Source: Oerskovia enterophila (lineage in GTDB: Bacteria; Actinomycetota; Actinomycetes; Actinomycetales; Cellulomonadaceae). Taken from it: DNA of 64,000 nt. A model generated the notes under the pieces. It was given only the letters and a program-made list of their open reading frames with translations, ran no database searches and was not told where the DNA came from. Both the position numbers and the translations under genes were made by a program. Every line of letters begins with the position of its first letter. The first letter of the stretch is position 1. Location of the stretch: the NCBI RefSeq assembly GCF_001692445.1, contig NZ_MAQA01000011.1, forward strand, positions 1 to 64,000. Direction: 5' to 3'. Below, one piece after another: positions 1 through 7,754 of the stretch.

Positions 1-88
1 CGCGGGAGGCCACGGCGTGCGCGATGCCCAGCGCCCACTGGTCCCAGTTCGGGCGCGGGCCGACCTGGCCGATCACCTTCGGGCTCAT
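1..88 (-). CDS. dCMP/CMP deaminase-like protein, N-terminal fragment (runs off window)
   Basis: Only the first 29 codons lie in the window, read leftwards from an ATG at 86-88. The visible peptide carries the segment NWDQWALGIAHAVASR. This resembles the first helix of the deoxycytidylate deaminase family, where W-D-x-W/Y-x-L/M-G-I-A precedes the zinc-binding core. The His/Glu/Cys zinc ligands would lie outside the window and cannot be checked. Stand-alone dCMP deaminases make dUMP for dTMP synthesis and are common in actinophages, which would fit the attachment-site scar to its right; that link is inference. The ribosome binding site is weak. Confidence 0.5.
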   Translation of the reverse strand, partial: MSPKVIGQVGPRPNWDQWALGIAHAVASR

Positions 89-435
89 CAGGACCTGCTC
101 TCAGCCGATCCGGTCGGCGCCAAGGGGGACGTCGTGCGTGCGGCACGCTCCCCGGTCCTATGCGCTGGCCGCGACGACGAGCACGAGCAGGGGTAGGTCA
201 GATGGTGGCAGGTCCGCTGATCAGTAGTGGCCGGTCGCGAAGGCGTGCGAGCAGCGCGGTCAACGAGTTCGATCAGAGGCCTGGCCGTCGAGCACTTCAG
301 CATGAGTTCCGAAGAGGTCATGCCAACCAGTCGTACCCCAACGGCTACCCCAACGAGCCTCGGTCCGTGACTATCCGCAGCAGCCCGTGAAGCCCTCTGA
401 CCAGCGGAAACGTACGTCTGAGGACGTGGACGAAC
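89..435. other. Non-coding stretch between the deaminase start and the tRNA fragment
   Basis: No frame here has convincing actinobacterial codon use or a recognisable product. The stretch includes a degenerate copy (397-412) of part of the terminator arm found at 507-522. It may be the end of an integrated or decayed mobile element, but nothing recognisable as a recombinase gene is present. Confidence 0.4.
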
Positions 436-522
436 CCTCTTCGGCCTCTTCACACCGAAGAGGTCACTGGTTCGAACCCAGTATCGCCCACCGAAGGAGA
501 AGGCCCCTGACCAGCGGAAACG
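397..522. repeat. 16-bp direct repeat CTGACCAGCGGAAACG at 397-412 and 507-522
   Basis: The 16 bases CTGACCAGCGGAAACG occur at 397-412 and again at 507-522, exactly 110 bp apart. The second copy is the inner half plus loop of the tRNA-fragment terminator. The first copy has no matching right arm. The two copies bracket the tRNA 3' fragment, consistent with partial duplication during an insertion or deletion. Confidence 0.7.
449..492 (+). pseudogene. 3' fragment of tRNA-Val(CAC), attachment-site-like scar
   Basis: Bases 449-455 (TTCACAC) match the anticodon loop of tRNA-Val(CAC). They are followed by the 3' anticodon stem CGAAG (456-460), variable AGGTC, T stem ACTGG/CCAGT around TTCGAAC (466-482), acceptor 3' strand ATCGCCC (483-489), discriminator A and CC. 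The 5' half is missing: bases 444-448 (GCCTC) do not pair with CGAAG, and no GGGCGAT acceptor 5' strand occurs upstream. A break at the anticodon loop with a perfect 3' half is what tyrosine-recombinase integration into a tRNA gene leaves at one end. It cannot fold into a functional tRNA. Confidence 0.85.
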
Positions 523-539
523 CTGGTCAGGGGCCTTCT
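498..539 (+). terminator. Strong hairpin terminator after the tRNA-Val fragment
   Basis: A perfect 19-bp stem (498-516 with 521-539) closes on a GAAA tetraloop. It sits six bases past the tRNA 3' end, where an actinobacterial tRNA terminator is expected. No long U tract follows, which is usual at this GC content. Confidence 0.85.
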
Positions 540-623
540 GCGTCGTGTGACGTACGAGTCGCGCGTGCACCGTTCGGCTCGGAAGCCCGACGGGCGACTC
601 CCGAGCCCTGGTGGCAGACGCGG

Positions 624-2063
624 TCAGGCTGTGGCGAGCGACTGTTCGACGCGCTCTGCGCTGCCGGTGACGAGCCCACGATCGATCGCTCGCCGGGACG
701 CGAGCCACATCACGACCGCGACCAGGAGCACGGCCGACTCTGAGACGGTCAGTGACCAGACGATGCCCGAGAGCCCGAACCAGAGGTTCCCGAGGATCAC
801 GATCGGGATGAAGAGCACGCCCTGCGCCAACGAGATCACGATCGCCGGGGTGGCGCGCCCCGTGGCCTGGAAGAGCGAGGTGAGGAGTCCGGTGAACCCG
901 TTCATGACCATCGCGACGAGCTGTGCCGTGAGGATCGTGACGCCGATCGCGAGCATCGACGGGTCGGCCGAGAAGGCGGAGAACAGTGGCCCACGGAAGG
1001 CGAGCACGGTCGCCGCCGAGACCAGGGAGATACCGCCCACCGCGAGCGCGGAGACGCGCACGGCCGAGCGGAGACGGTTCCGGTCCCCCTTGCCGTACGC
1101 GTAGGCGAGCAGCGGGAGGACGCCGAGCGTGATGCCCATGACGAGGAACTCGGGCACCTGGGCGATGCGGACCGCGACGCCCATGGCCCCGAGCGCGCTG
1201 TCACCGTAGGCGACGGCGAGGTTGTTGAGCACCAGGGACGTGACGATCAGGAAGGAGGCCTGGAGCAGCTCGCTCACGCCCACGCCGAAGACGGGCTTGA
1301 GCACGGCGGGGGAGAGCGTGAACCACCGTGGAGCGAGGCTCATGTGCTCGCTGTTGCGTTGCAGCCAGCGGACGAAGTAGGCGACGAGGCCGAGGTTCGA
1401 CAGGCCCATCGCGAGGGCCGCGCCGGCGACGCCCTGGTGCAGCACGAGGATGAGCAGGACGTCGAGCACGACGTTCGCGACCGTGGAGCCGACGAGCCCG
1501 ATCATGACCTGACGGGCGGCGCCCTCGGCGCGCACGAGCTGTTCGAGGCAGAACGCCGCGGTCAGCACCGGCACGAAGGCGAGCATGACGCCCACGTACG
1601 AGCTCGTCGCGGGCACGGCGGCGGCATCCGCGCCGAGGAGCGACACGAGAGGGTTCAGCAGGAGCAGACCGAGGCCGCCGAACACCGCCCCGGCGACCAC
1701 CGACCCCCAGACGGCGAACGACGAGACGTGCTTGATCTCGCCCGCCGTCGCGGGATCGCGGTCCACCGCGCCGAGCATCCGGGAGACGAGCGCGCCGCCG
1801 CCGACGCCGAACACGCCGCCGATCGCCATGACGAGCCCGAGCAACGGCGTGCCGAGCGTGATCGCGGCGAGGAGAGCGCTGTCGTGCAGCGAGCCGATGA
1901 ATCCGGCGTTGATGACGTTGTAGACGGCGCCGACGATCATCGCGGCCGCCATGGGCACGCACAGGTGCACCAGGGCGCGGACGATGGGCGCGGAGGCGAG
2001 GTACCAGTGGTTGGTGCCGACGTCGTCCGTCGTCACCGTGGGGTCTAGGGTGTTCGAGCTCAT
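624..2063 (-). CDS. MATE family efflux transporter
   Basis: A 479-residue integral membrane protein, the usual MATE length, with about 12 hydrophobic segments in two MatE halves (roughly residues 25-190 and 250-415). The first half has the typical stretch VYNVINAGFIG, then GVFGVGGGALVSRMLG. MATE proteins export cationic drugs and dyes or metabolites using H+ or Na+ gradients; the substrate here is unknown. The ATG at 2063 has AAGGAG seven bases upstream. It lies 100 bp downstream of the MarR gene on the same strand, and the two are probably co-transcribed, so the MarR protein is the likely local repressor. Confidence 0.9.
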   Translation of the reverse strand: MSSNTLDPTVTTDDVGTNHWYLASAPIVRALVHLCVPMAAAMIVGAVYNVINAGFIGSLHDSALLAAITLGTPLLGLVMAIGGVFGVGGGALVSRMLGAVDRDPATAGEIKHVSSFAVWGSVVAGAVFGGLGLLLLNPLVSLLGADAAAVPATSSYVGVMLAFVPVLTAAFCLEQLVRAEGAARQVMIGLVGSTVANVVLDVLLILVLHQGVAGAALAMGLSNLGLVAYFVRWLQRNSEHMSLAPRWFTLSPAVLKPVFGVGVSELLQASFLIVTSLVLNNLAVAYGDSALGAMGVAVRIAQVPEFLVMGITLGVLPLLAYAYGKGDRNRLRSAVRVSALAVGGISLVSAATVLAFRGPLFSAFSADPSMLAIGVTILTAQLVAMVMNGFTGLLTSLFQATGRATPAIVISLAQGVLFIPIVILGNLWFGLSGIVWSLTVSESAVLLVAVVMWLASRRAIDRGLVTGSAERVEQSLATA

Positions 2064-2163
2064 GACGGCTCCTTTCGGGCAGGTTCGATGGCGCGGCGGC
2101 GGACGCCGACGCGGCGAGGTGGGGCTGGTCGATCTGTGGGGTGGGGCGGCGGCGCCCTCGTGG

Positions 2164-2610
2164 CTACGAGCGGGTGGGCTGCGGCAGCTCCGCGGTGATC
2201 TTCGTGAGCAGGGCGAGTAAGGTGGCCCGCTCCTCGGGGGTCAGCGGGGCGAGGATCGTCTCGTCGGCCTCGGCCATCGCGACGTCGAAGCCGGCGATGA
2301 GCTCGGTTCCCGCCGGAGTGGCGAAGACACGCTTGCGGCGTTCGTCACCGCTCTGCGTGCGGCGCTCGATCAGGCCGCGGCGCTCGAGCCCCTGCAGGAG
2401 GCTCGAGACGCTCGCGGCGCTCGTGCGGCTGACCTCTGCGATGTCGCGCTGGATCGCCCCCGGGTTCTGCACGAGGTACCCGAGCACGAAGGCCTGCTCG
2501 TGGCTGAGGTCGCGCTCGCGGATCCAGTCCTCGCCGACCTTGCGCTGCGCCCATCCGATCCACCGGACCAGCTCGAGACTGCTGGAGAGTCTGATGCCCT
2601 GTTCGCTCAT
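2164..2610 (-). CDS. MarR family transcriptional regulator of the adjacent MATE pump
   Basis: A 148-residue winged-helix protein. The HTH is around residues 45-75 (IQRDIAEVSRTSAASVSSLLQ), followed by the wing LERRGLIERRTQSGDERRKR, the MarR DxR signature. The frame stays open 12 codons further up to 2646. The ATG at 2610 (MSEQ) is preferred because a well-spaced -35/-10 promoter occupies 2618-2646 and ends seven bases before it, implying a leaderless mRNA. An AGTTAG-CTAACT palindrome touches the start codon, so it probably represses itself and the downstream MATE gene until a ligand releases it. The inducer is unknown. Confidence 0.9.
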   Translation of the reverse strand: MSEQGIRLSSSLELVRWIGWAQRKVGEDWIRERDLSHEQAFVLGYLVQNPGAIQRDIAEVSRTSAASVSSLLQGLERRGLIERRTQSGDERRKRVFATPAGTELIAGFDVAMAEADETILAPLTPEERATLLALLTKITAELPQPTRS

Positions 2611-2646
2611 AGTTAGAACACTAACTGTTTGATCTCTAACCGTCAA
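2611..2646 (-). promoter_or_regulatory. Leaderless promoter with overlapping MarR operator
   Basis: On the minus strand: -35 TTGACG (complement of 2641-2646), a 17-bp spacer, -10 TAGTGT (complement of 2618-2623), then seven bases to the ATG at 2610. The palindrome AGTTAG-AACA-CTAACT (2611-2626) covers the -10 and the transcription start. A bound dimer would block RNA polymerase directly. Confidence 0.8.
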
Positions 2647-2811
2647 CCATCGAACTGATGGCTCGTACGCTTCCCGCCACCGGGCCCGACGGCGGCGACC
2701 TCCCTGACGAACGGCTGACGGCGTCGGACAGCGGCGAGACCTTCCCGGTCCACCTGACGGCGTCCCGAGGCATCCGAGGCATCCCGGAGGCCCGGCAACC
2801 GGGCTGCGCGC

Positions 2812-2859
2812 GACGACGGCGCCCCACCCGGTGCTTCGACCGGGTGGGGCGCCGTCGTC
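2812..2859 (-). terminator. Terminator of the CNNM/CBS operon
   Basis: A perfect 20-bp GC-rich stem (2812-2831 with 2840-2859) and an 8-base loop, located 38 bp past the stop of the minus-strand CBS gene at 2897. No U tract. Confidence 0.75.
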
Positions 2860-2896
2860 AGGATGTGGCGGCTGGCGCAGAACAGGGCGCCTCGTG

Positions 2897-3910
2897 TCAG
2901 GCCGCGGCGACCTCCCGCGGGAAGAGCCGCGCCATGACGTCCGACAGCGCGATGACCCCGGCGACCGAGGCGCCGTCGGTCACCACGGCGAGGTGGTTGC
3001 GGGTCTCGCGCATCTGGGCGAGAGCCGCGTAGACGGGCACGGACCGCTCGAGCGTGAAGGGCGGCCGCATGAGCTCTGCCGCGGGACGGTCGAGGCCCAC
3101 GTCGAGGGTGTCGCGCACGTGCACGACCCCCGAGATGCTGGTGTCGTCCCCGAGCAGGATCCGCAGGTGGCCGGACGCGCGCGTGGCCTCCTGCACGTCG
3201 TGGACGGTGGCGTCGAGCGGGACCATGGTGGGCCTGCCCTGACCTGTGAGCAGGTCGCCCACGGTGAGGGTCTGCAGGTCCAGTGCCCCCGAGAGCTGGG
3301 CGAAGTACGCCGGGTCCAGGGCGCCGACGTTGGCCGAGTGCTCCACGAGGTGACGCAGGTCGTCGGCGCTCTGGCCCGAGGCGATCTGCCCCGTCGGCTC
3401 GACGCCGACCTTGACCAGGCACCAGTTGGCCATGTTGTTGAGCCCTGTGAGCAGGGGGCGGGTCAGCCACATGAAGCCGCGCATGGGGATGGCCAGCAGC
3501 GTGGCCGAGGTCTCGGGGTGAGCGATGGCCCACGACTTGGGGGCCATCTCGCCGACGACCAGGTGCAGGAACGTCACGATGATCAGCGCGAGGACGAACC
3601 CCGCGGCGTCCGCGACCCACAACGGGGCGCCCCACGCCTCGAACGCGGGCGTGAGCCAGTGGTGGACGGCCGGCTTGGTGATGGCGCCGAGCGCGAGCGT
3701 GCAGGCCGTGATGCCGAGCTGCGACCCGGCGAGCAGCACGGTCAGCTCGGTCGAGCTGCGCAGCGCGGCCCGCGCCGAGCGGCTGTTGGGGGCGGCGTCC
3801 TCGAGGCGGTGCCGCTTGGCGGCGAGCAGCGCGAACTCGACGGCGACGAAGAACGCGCTGAGCGCGATGATGACGACGGTGATGGCCACGACGACCCAGG
3901 GGTTGCTCAT
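2897..3910 (-). CDS. CNNM/CBS-domain membrane protein (short paralogue, no CorC_HlyC domain)
   Basis: A 337-residue protein with an N-terminal CNNM (DUF21) transmembrane region (about 1-180, starting with a strong helix VVVAITVVIIALSAFF) and a cytoplasmic CBS pair (about 200-330). The family includes CorB/CorC-type magnesium exporters, often mislabelled haemolysins. It ends right after the CBS pair and lacks the C-terminal transporter-associated domain of its partner. Its ATG overlaps the stop of the upstream CNNM gene by four bases, so the two are translationally coupled and may form a heteromer. Adenine-nucleotide sensing by the CBS pair is family knowledge, not visible here. Confidence 0.9.
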   Translation of the reverse strand: MSNPWVVVAITVVIIALSAFFVAVEFALLAAKRHRLEDAAPNSRSARAALRSSTELTVLLAGSQLGITACTLALGAITKPAVHHWLTPAFEAWGAPLWVADAAGFVLALIIVTFLHLVVGEMAPKSWAIAHPETSATLLAIPMRGFMWLTRPLLTGLNNMANWCLVKVGVEPTGQIASGQSADDLRHLVEHSANVGALDPAYFAQLSGALDLQTLTVGDLLTGQGRPTMVPLDATVHDVQEATRASGHLRILLGDDTSISGVVHVRDTLDVGLDRPAAELMRPPFTLERSVPVYAALAQMRETRNHLAVVTDGASVAGVIALSDVMARLFPREVAAA

Positions 3911-5319
3911 CGGTCGCCCTCCTCGGTCTCGGGCGTCGCGTCAGGCGCGGCGTCGGGTGCTGGCAGCGGTCGGTCGTCCGTCGGGAACGTCACACGGACC
4001 AGCGACGGGACGTGGCGCTCGACCTCGACCACGTCCACGCGCATCCAGGCGGGCTCCGGTTCCGCAGCGAGGGCGAGGTCGGCCGGGTCGAGCGGCAGCT
4101 CGACGACGATCCCCTCACCCGGTTCGAGCAGCGAGCCGTGCTGGTCGATCACGAGGCCCGCGATCGTCTCGTAGTCGCCCCGCGGCAGGTCGCGACCGAT
4201 CGCGCGCTCGACCTCGTCGATGTGGGTGTCTCCGGGCATGACCCAGATCCCGTCGTCGTCGCGCGGGGCGATGGTGGGCGTCGCGGGGTCGTGCTCGTCG
4301 GTGATCTCCCCGACGAGCTCCTCGGCCAGGTCCTCTGCCGTCAGGACGCCGGCGAACCCGCCGTACTCGTCGATCACGCACGCGAGCTGGTTGCGGGTCT
4401 CGGTGAGCTCGCGCAGGGCGTCGGGCAGGCTCATCGCTGTCGGGACGACGACCACGGGGCGCATGAAGTCCTGGGTCGGGACGTCGTCGCCGTGCGTGGT
4501 CGTCAGGACGTCGACGAGGTGGACGACGCCCACGACCTGGTCGTCGTCGGCGAGCACCGGGTAGCGCGAGTGTCCCGCCGCCATCCGTGCCCGCACCTCC
4601 GCGAGGGTGTCGCCCGCGTGCACGACGTCGACGCGGGCGCGCGGGATCATGGCGTGCTCGACGTCGCGCTCGGGGAAGTCGAGGATGCGGTCCAGGAGGA
4701 CCGAGAGCTCGCCGGGGAGGTCGCCGCTCTGCCGGGAGTCCGCGACGATGTGCTCGAGGTCACGGGCCGTCGCCGAGTGCTCGACGTCGTGGACCGGCTC
4801 GATCCGCAGCGCCTTGAGCAGGAGGTTCGAGGCCTGGTCGAAGATCTTGATGAGCCACCCGAACACGGCCAGGTAGATGGTCGTCGACCGGGCCAGCCAC
4901 AGGGCGACCGGCTCGGGCCGGGCGATCGCGAGGTTCTTGGGGAAGAGCTCGCCGAAGATCATCTGGACGAACGTCGAGAACACCAGGGCCAGGACGGTGC
5001 CCACCGCGATGCCCACGCCGGTCGGGACGCCGACCCCGCCCAGGGCCTCGCCCAGGGACTCACCGACGAGCGGCTCGGCGACGTAGCCGACCAGCAGCCC
5101 GGTCACGGTGATGCCCAGCTGGGCGCCCGAGAGCATGAAGGACGTGCGCTTGGTGACGGCCAGGGCACGCTTGGCCCCCGCGTCGCCCGAGCCCGCGCGT
5201 GCGCTCAACCGTGACCGGTCGACCGCCATGTACGCGAACTCCTGGGCGACGAAATAGCCCGTCACGGCCGTGATCGCCACGATCACGACGACGCCGAGCA
5301 GGAGTGTCAGCACCCACAT
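3907..5319 (-). CDS. CNNM/CBS/CorC_HlyC membrane protein (long paralogue)
   Basis: About 470 residues: CNNM transmembrane domain (about 1-185), CBS pair (about 200-320), an acidic linker, then a CorC_HlyC transporter-associated domain (about 345-425) with a charged tail. This is the full-length actinobacterial architecture linked to Mg2+/Co2+ export or homeostasis. ATG 5319 is preferred because a GTG four codons upstream (5331) has its purine-rich SD only one base away. It is the first gene of a two-gene operon ending at the 2812-2859 hairpin. The DUF21 label is sure; the ion is inferred. Confidence 0.88.
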   Translation of the reverse strand: MWVLTLLLGVVVIVAITAVTGYFVAQEFAYMAVDRSRLSARAGSGDAGAKRALAVTKRTSFMLSGAQLGITVTGLLVGYVAEPLVGESLGEALGGVGVPTGVGIAVGTVLALVFSTFVQMIFGELFPKNLAIARPEPVALWLARSTTIYLAVFGWLIKIFDQASNLLLKALRIEPVHDVEHSATARDLEHIVADSRQSGDLPGELSVLLDRILDFPERDVEHAMIPRARVDVVHAGDTLAEVRARMAAGHSRYPVLADDDQVVGVVHLVDVLTTTHGDDVPTQDFMRPVVVVPTAMSLPDALRELTETRNQLACVIDEYGGFAGVLTAEDLAEELVGEITDEHDPATPTIAPRDDDGIWVMPGDTHIDEVERAIGRDLPRGDYETIAGLVIDQHGSLLEPGEGIVVELPLDPADLALAAEPEPAWMRVDVVEVERHVPSLVRVTFPTDDRPLPAPDAAPDATPETEEGDR

Positions 5320-5579
5320 CAGAACCTGCACCCCCTCGTCGCAGCATCGGTGGCCGGCACAAGGGGGTTCGTACTGTCTGCGTCCATGTCTCTCTCAGAT
5401 CGCGGGTGGATTCCGTCAGGTCAACGCGGAAGGGGGCCTGAGCGTTCCCAGGATCCCGCACGAGTTCTCCGCTGGGTCGCCCGCAGCCCCACGAGTGGTC
5501 GCCACGAGCGCTCGTCGCGGGCGGGAGGCGGCGACGTAGGGTGTGAGCGACGACCGACGGAGCGAGCGAGGAGATCGAC
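5320..5579. other. Divergent intergenic region between the CNNM operon and the AlkD-like gene
   Basis: About 260 bp without a convincing gene. It must hold both divergent promoters. A possible plus-strand -10, TAGGGT, lies near 5537-5542, but I could not identify a matching -35 or any clear operator. Confidence 0.4.
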
Positions 5580-6266
5580 ATGGCTTCCACTGCCGCGGCC
5601 CAGGCGACCGTCAGCGACGTGCTGGCCGAGCTCGAGGCCCTGGAGGACCCCAAGATCCGTGCGGTGAACGAGCGCCACGGGGACGACCACGGCGTCAACC
5701 TCACCAGGCTGCGCGCGGTCGCGAAGAGCCTCAAGACCCAGCACGAGCTCGCGGAACAACTCTGGGAGACCGGAGACACCGCGGCGCGCCTCGTGGCGAT
5801 CCTGGTCTGCCGCCCCAAGTCCTGGTCGGCCGCGGAGCTCGACGCCATGCTGCGCGACGCGCGTGTCCCCAAGGTGCACGGGTGGCTCGTGAGCTACGTC
5901 GTCAAGAAGAGCCCGCACGTCGAGGAGCTGCGCACCGCGTGGTTCGCCGACCCCGACCCGGTCGTCGCGAGCGCCGGGTGGGCGCTGACGACCGACCGCG
6001 TGGCGAAGTCCCCCGAGGGGATCGACCTGTCGGGGCTCCTCGACCGCATCGAGGCCGACATGAAGGACGCCCCTGAGCGCCTGCAGTGGGCCATGAACGA
6101 GTGCCTCGCGAACATCGGCATCCACCACCCCGAGCTGCGCGCCCGTGCGGTCGACATCGGCGAGCGGCTCGAGGTCCTCAAGGACTACCCGACGCCCCCG
6201 GGCTGCACGTCGCCGTTCGCGCCGACCTGGATCGCGGAGATCGTCCGGCGTCAGACGCAGGCCTAG
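5580..6266 (+). CDS. DNA alkylation repair protein, AlkD-like HEAT-repeat family
   Basis: A 228-residue, all-helical protein matching the DNA alkylation repair (AlkD/DUF-type) family in length and pattern. It shows repeated helical hairpins with the signatures NLTRLRAVAKSL, VAILVCRPKSW and VVASAGWALTTDR. AlkD enzymes excise cationic 3- and 7-alkylpurines from DNA without base flipping. The Trp and Asp in the GWALTTD segment are candidates for the active-site aromatic/acid pair, but I cannot align them with certainty. ATG 5580 has GAGGAG at good spacing. It is transcribed alone, convergent with the MFS gene. Confidence 0.75.
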   Translation: MASTAAAQATVSDVLAELEALEDPKIRAVNERHGDDHGVNLTRLRAVAKSLKTQHELAEQLWETGDTAARLVAILVCRPKSWSAAELDAMLRDARVPKVHGWLVSYVVKKSPHVEELRTAWFADPDPVVASAGWALTTDRVAKSPEGIDLSGLLDRIEADMKDAPERLQWAMNECLANIGIHHPELRARAVDIGERLEVLKDYPTPPGCTSPFAPTWIAEIVRRQTQA

Positions 6267-6276
6267 CGGCCTCCGG

Positions 6277-7677
6277 TCACTGCCCGACGGCGGCACGCGC
6301 GCGCACCGCGAGAGAGACCACGGTCGCGACGGCCAGGAGGACCGTCGCGACGAGGAAGGTCGTCTGCATGCCGGCCGAGATCGAGGCCACCGTGGCGCCC
6401 TGGACCTCGACCGACCCGGTCGCCGCCGCGAACACGGCGCCCATGGCCGAGGCGCCCGCGATGAGGCCGAGGTTGCGCGAGAGGCTCAGGACGCCCGAGA
6501 CGGTCCCACGGCGTCGTGCATCGGCCGTCCTCATGACGGCGGTGTTGTTCGCGGCCAGGAAGAGCTGGTAGCCAGGAGTCAGGACCACGAGCGCGAGCAC
6601 GTATCCGGGCAGGCCCCAGGCGGGAGGCAGCACCACGAGCAGGACGGCCCCGGCCGTCATGGTCAGGAGAGCGACGGTCGTCATGGCGCCCGCGCCGGCA
6701 CGGTCGACGCCCCTCCCGGCGACGACGCCGGTCAGCGCCGACACGACCGGCCCGACCGCGAGCGTGAGGCCGATCGCGGCCTCGTCGAGCCCCAGCCCGC
6801 CTGCGAGGTAGAAGGGGCCCACGACCAGGGTGCTCATCATCACGGTCGCGACGAGCAGGTTCATGAGCAGGCCACCGCTCAGGGCGCGGGAGCGCAGGAG
6901 CCCCCACGGCACGAGCGGTGCAGCCGTCCTGCGCTCGATCGCGACGAGCAGCGCGACGAGGACCGCTGCGCCCACGAGCAGCGGTCCGGCGCCGACCTGT
7001 GGGACGGCGTCAGGAGTCATCGCGAGGGCGCCCGCCACCAGGGCCGCCGTGAGCACGAGGGCGCCCGCGACGTCGAACCTCGCGCCCGACCGGGCCGGGG
7101 CGGGCTCGTCGCCGAGGCCGCGCCAGGTGAGCACGATGGCGACGCCCGCGAGCGGCAGCATGGCCACGAAGCCCGCCTGCCAGCCCGACGCGGCGATCAG
7201 CAGCCCGCCCCCGGCGGGCCCCAGCGCGGTCCCGACCGCCGAGGTCGTCCCCAGCAGCCCCATGGCCGCTCCGGTGCGTGCCTCGGGCACGACGTCCCGC
7301 ACGAGTGCCAGGGGCAGCGCGATCATGACGGCGGCGCCGACCCCCTGCAGCGAGCGGGCCGCGACGAGCGCCGCGAGGGAGGGCGCCAGAGCGCACGCGA
7401 GCGTCGCGGCCGTGAACAGACCGAGGCCCCCGAGGAGCACACGCTGTCGCCCGAGGGCGTCACCGAGCCTCCCCACGGCGACCGCGGTCACGGTCATGGC
7501 CAGCAGGTACGCCAGGACGACCCACTGCACCCGGCCGAAGGGTGCTCCGAGCTCGTGCGCGAGCGTGGGCAGCGCGACGTTCGCGACGCTCGTGCCGAGC
7601 GAGGCCAGGAGCGTGGCGAGCGCGAGCGCACCCACGAGTCCTGACCGGGAGCGGGGTGCGTGCGGGGTGAGGTTCAT
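6277..7677 (-). CDS. MFS transporter (drug/H+ antiporter type)
   Basis: A 466-residue permease. Motif A of the major facilitator superfamily appears as GRLGDALGRQR in the second loop, and the antiporter motif C-like helix GPAGGGLLIAASGWQAGF is present. About 14 hydrophobic segments suggest the DHA2 class. The frame is open up to 7806, but the homologous N terminus begins at MNLTPHAPRS (ATG 7677). It is divergent from an XRE-cupin gene with only 77 bp between starts, the common layout of an exporter and its regulator. Substrate unknown. Confidence 0.88.
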   Translation of the reverse strand: MNLTPHAPRSRSGLVGALALATLLASLGTSVANVALPTLAHELGAPFGRVQWVVLAYLLAMTVTAVAVGRLGDALGRQRVLLGGLGLFTAATLACALAPSLAALVAARSLQGVGAAVMIALPLALVRDVVPEARTGAAMGLLGTTSAVGTALGPAGGGLLIAASGWQAGFVAMLPLAGVAIVLTWRGLGDEPAPARSGARFDVAGALVLTAALVAGALAMTPDAVPQVGAGPLLVGAAVLVALLVAIERRTAAPLVPWGLLRSRALSGGLLMNLLVATVMMSTLVVGPFYLAGGLGLDEAAIGLTLAVGPVVSALTGVVAGRGVDRAGAGAMTTVALLTMTAGAVLLVVLPPAWGLPGYVLALVVLTPGYQLFLAANNTAVMRTADARRRGTVSGVLSLSRNLGLIAGASAMGAVFAAATGSVEVQGATVASISAGMQTTFLVATVLLAVATVVSLAVRARAAVGQ

Positions 7678-7687
7678 ACCGCCGAGG

Positions 7688-7724
7688 TTGCCGGTTCGAC
7701 CCGGATCCGGCAATGCTCGTTGCC
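7688..7724. promoter_or_regulatory. Candidate operator in the MFS / XRE-cupin divergent region
   Basis: Three related half-sites: TTGCCGG (7688-7694), CCGGCAA (7707-7713) and TTGCC (7720-7724). The first two form an inverted repeat; the second and third form GGCAA-n6-TTGCC. They occupy most of the 77-bp gap, so one regulator bound here could control both genes. Confidence 0.6.
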
Positions 7725-7754
7725 AGAACTGGGACAGCGTGGTGGGATGGTGCG

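Noticed and set aside
88-708. A 206-codon minus-strand frame across the tRNA fragment
   Set aside because: It contains the GRYWVRTSDLFGV peptide that arises from reading a tRNA 3' end antisense, and it overlaps the 3' end of the MATE gene. It is a known type of false gene.
2610-2646. Upstream start of the MarR gene at 2646
   Set aside because: It would place the start codon in the -35 element of the best promoter.
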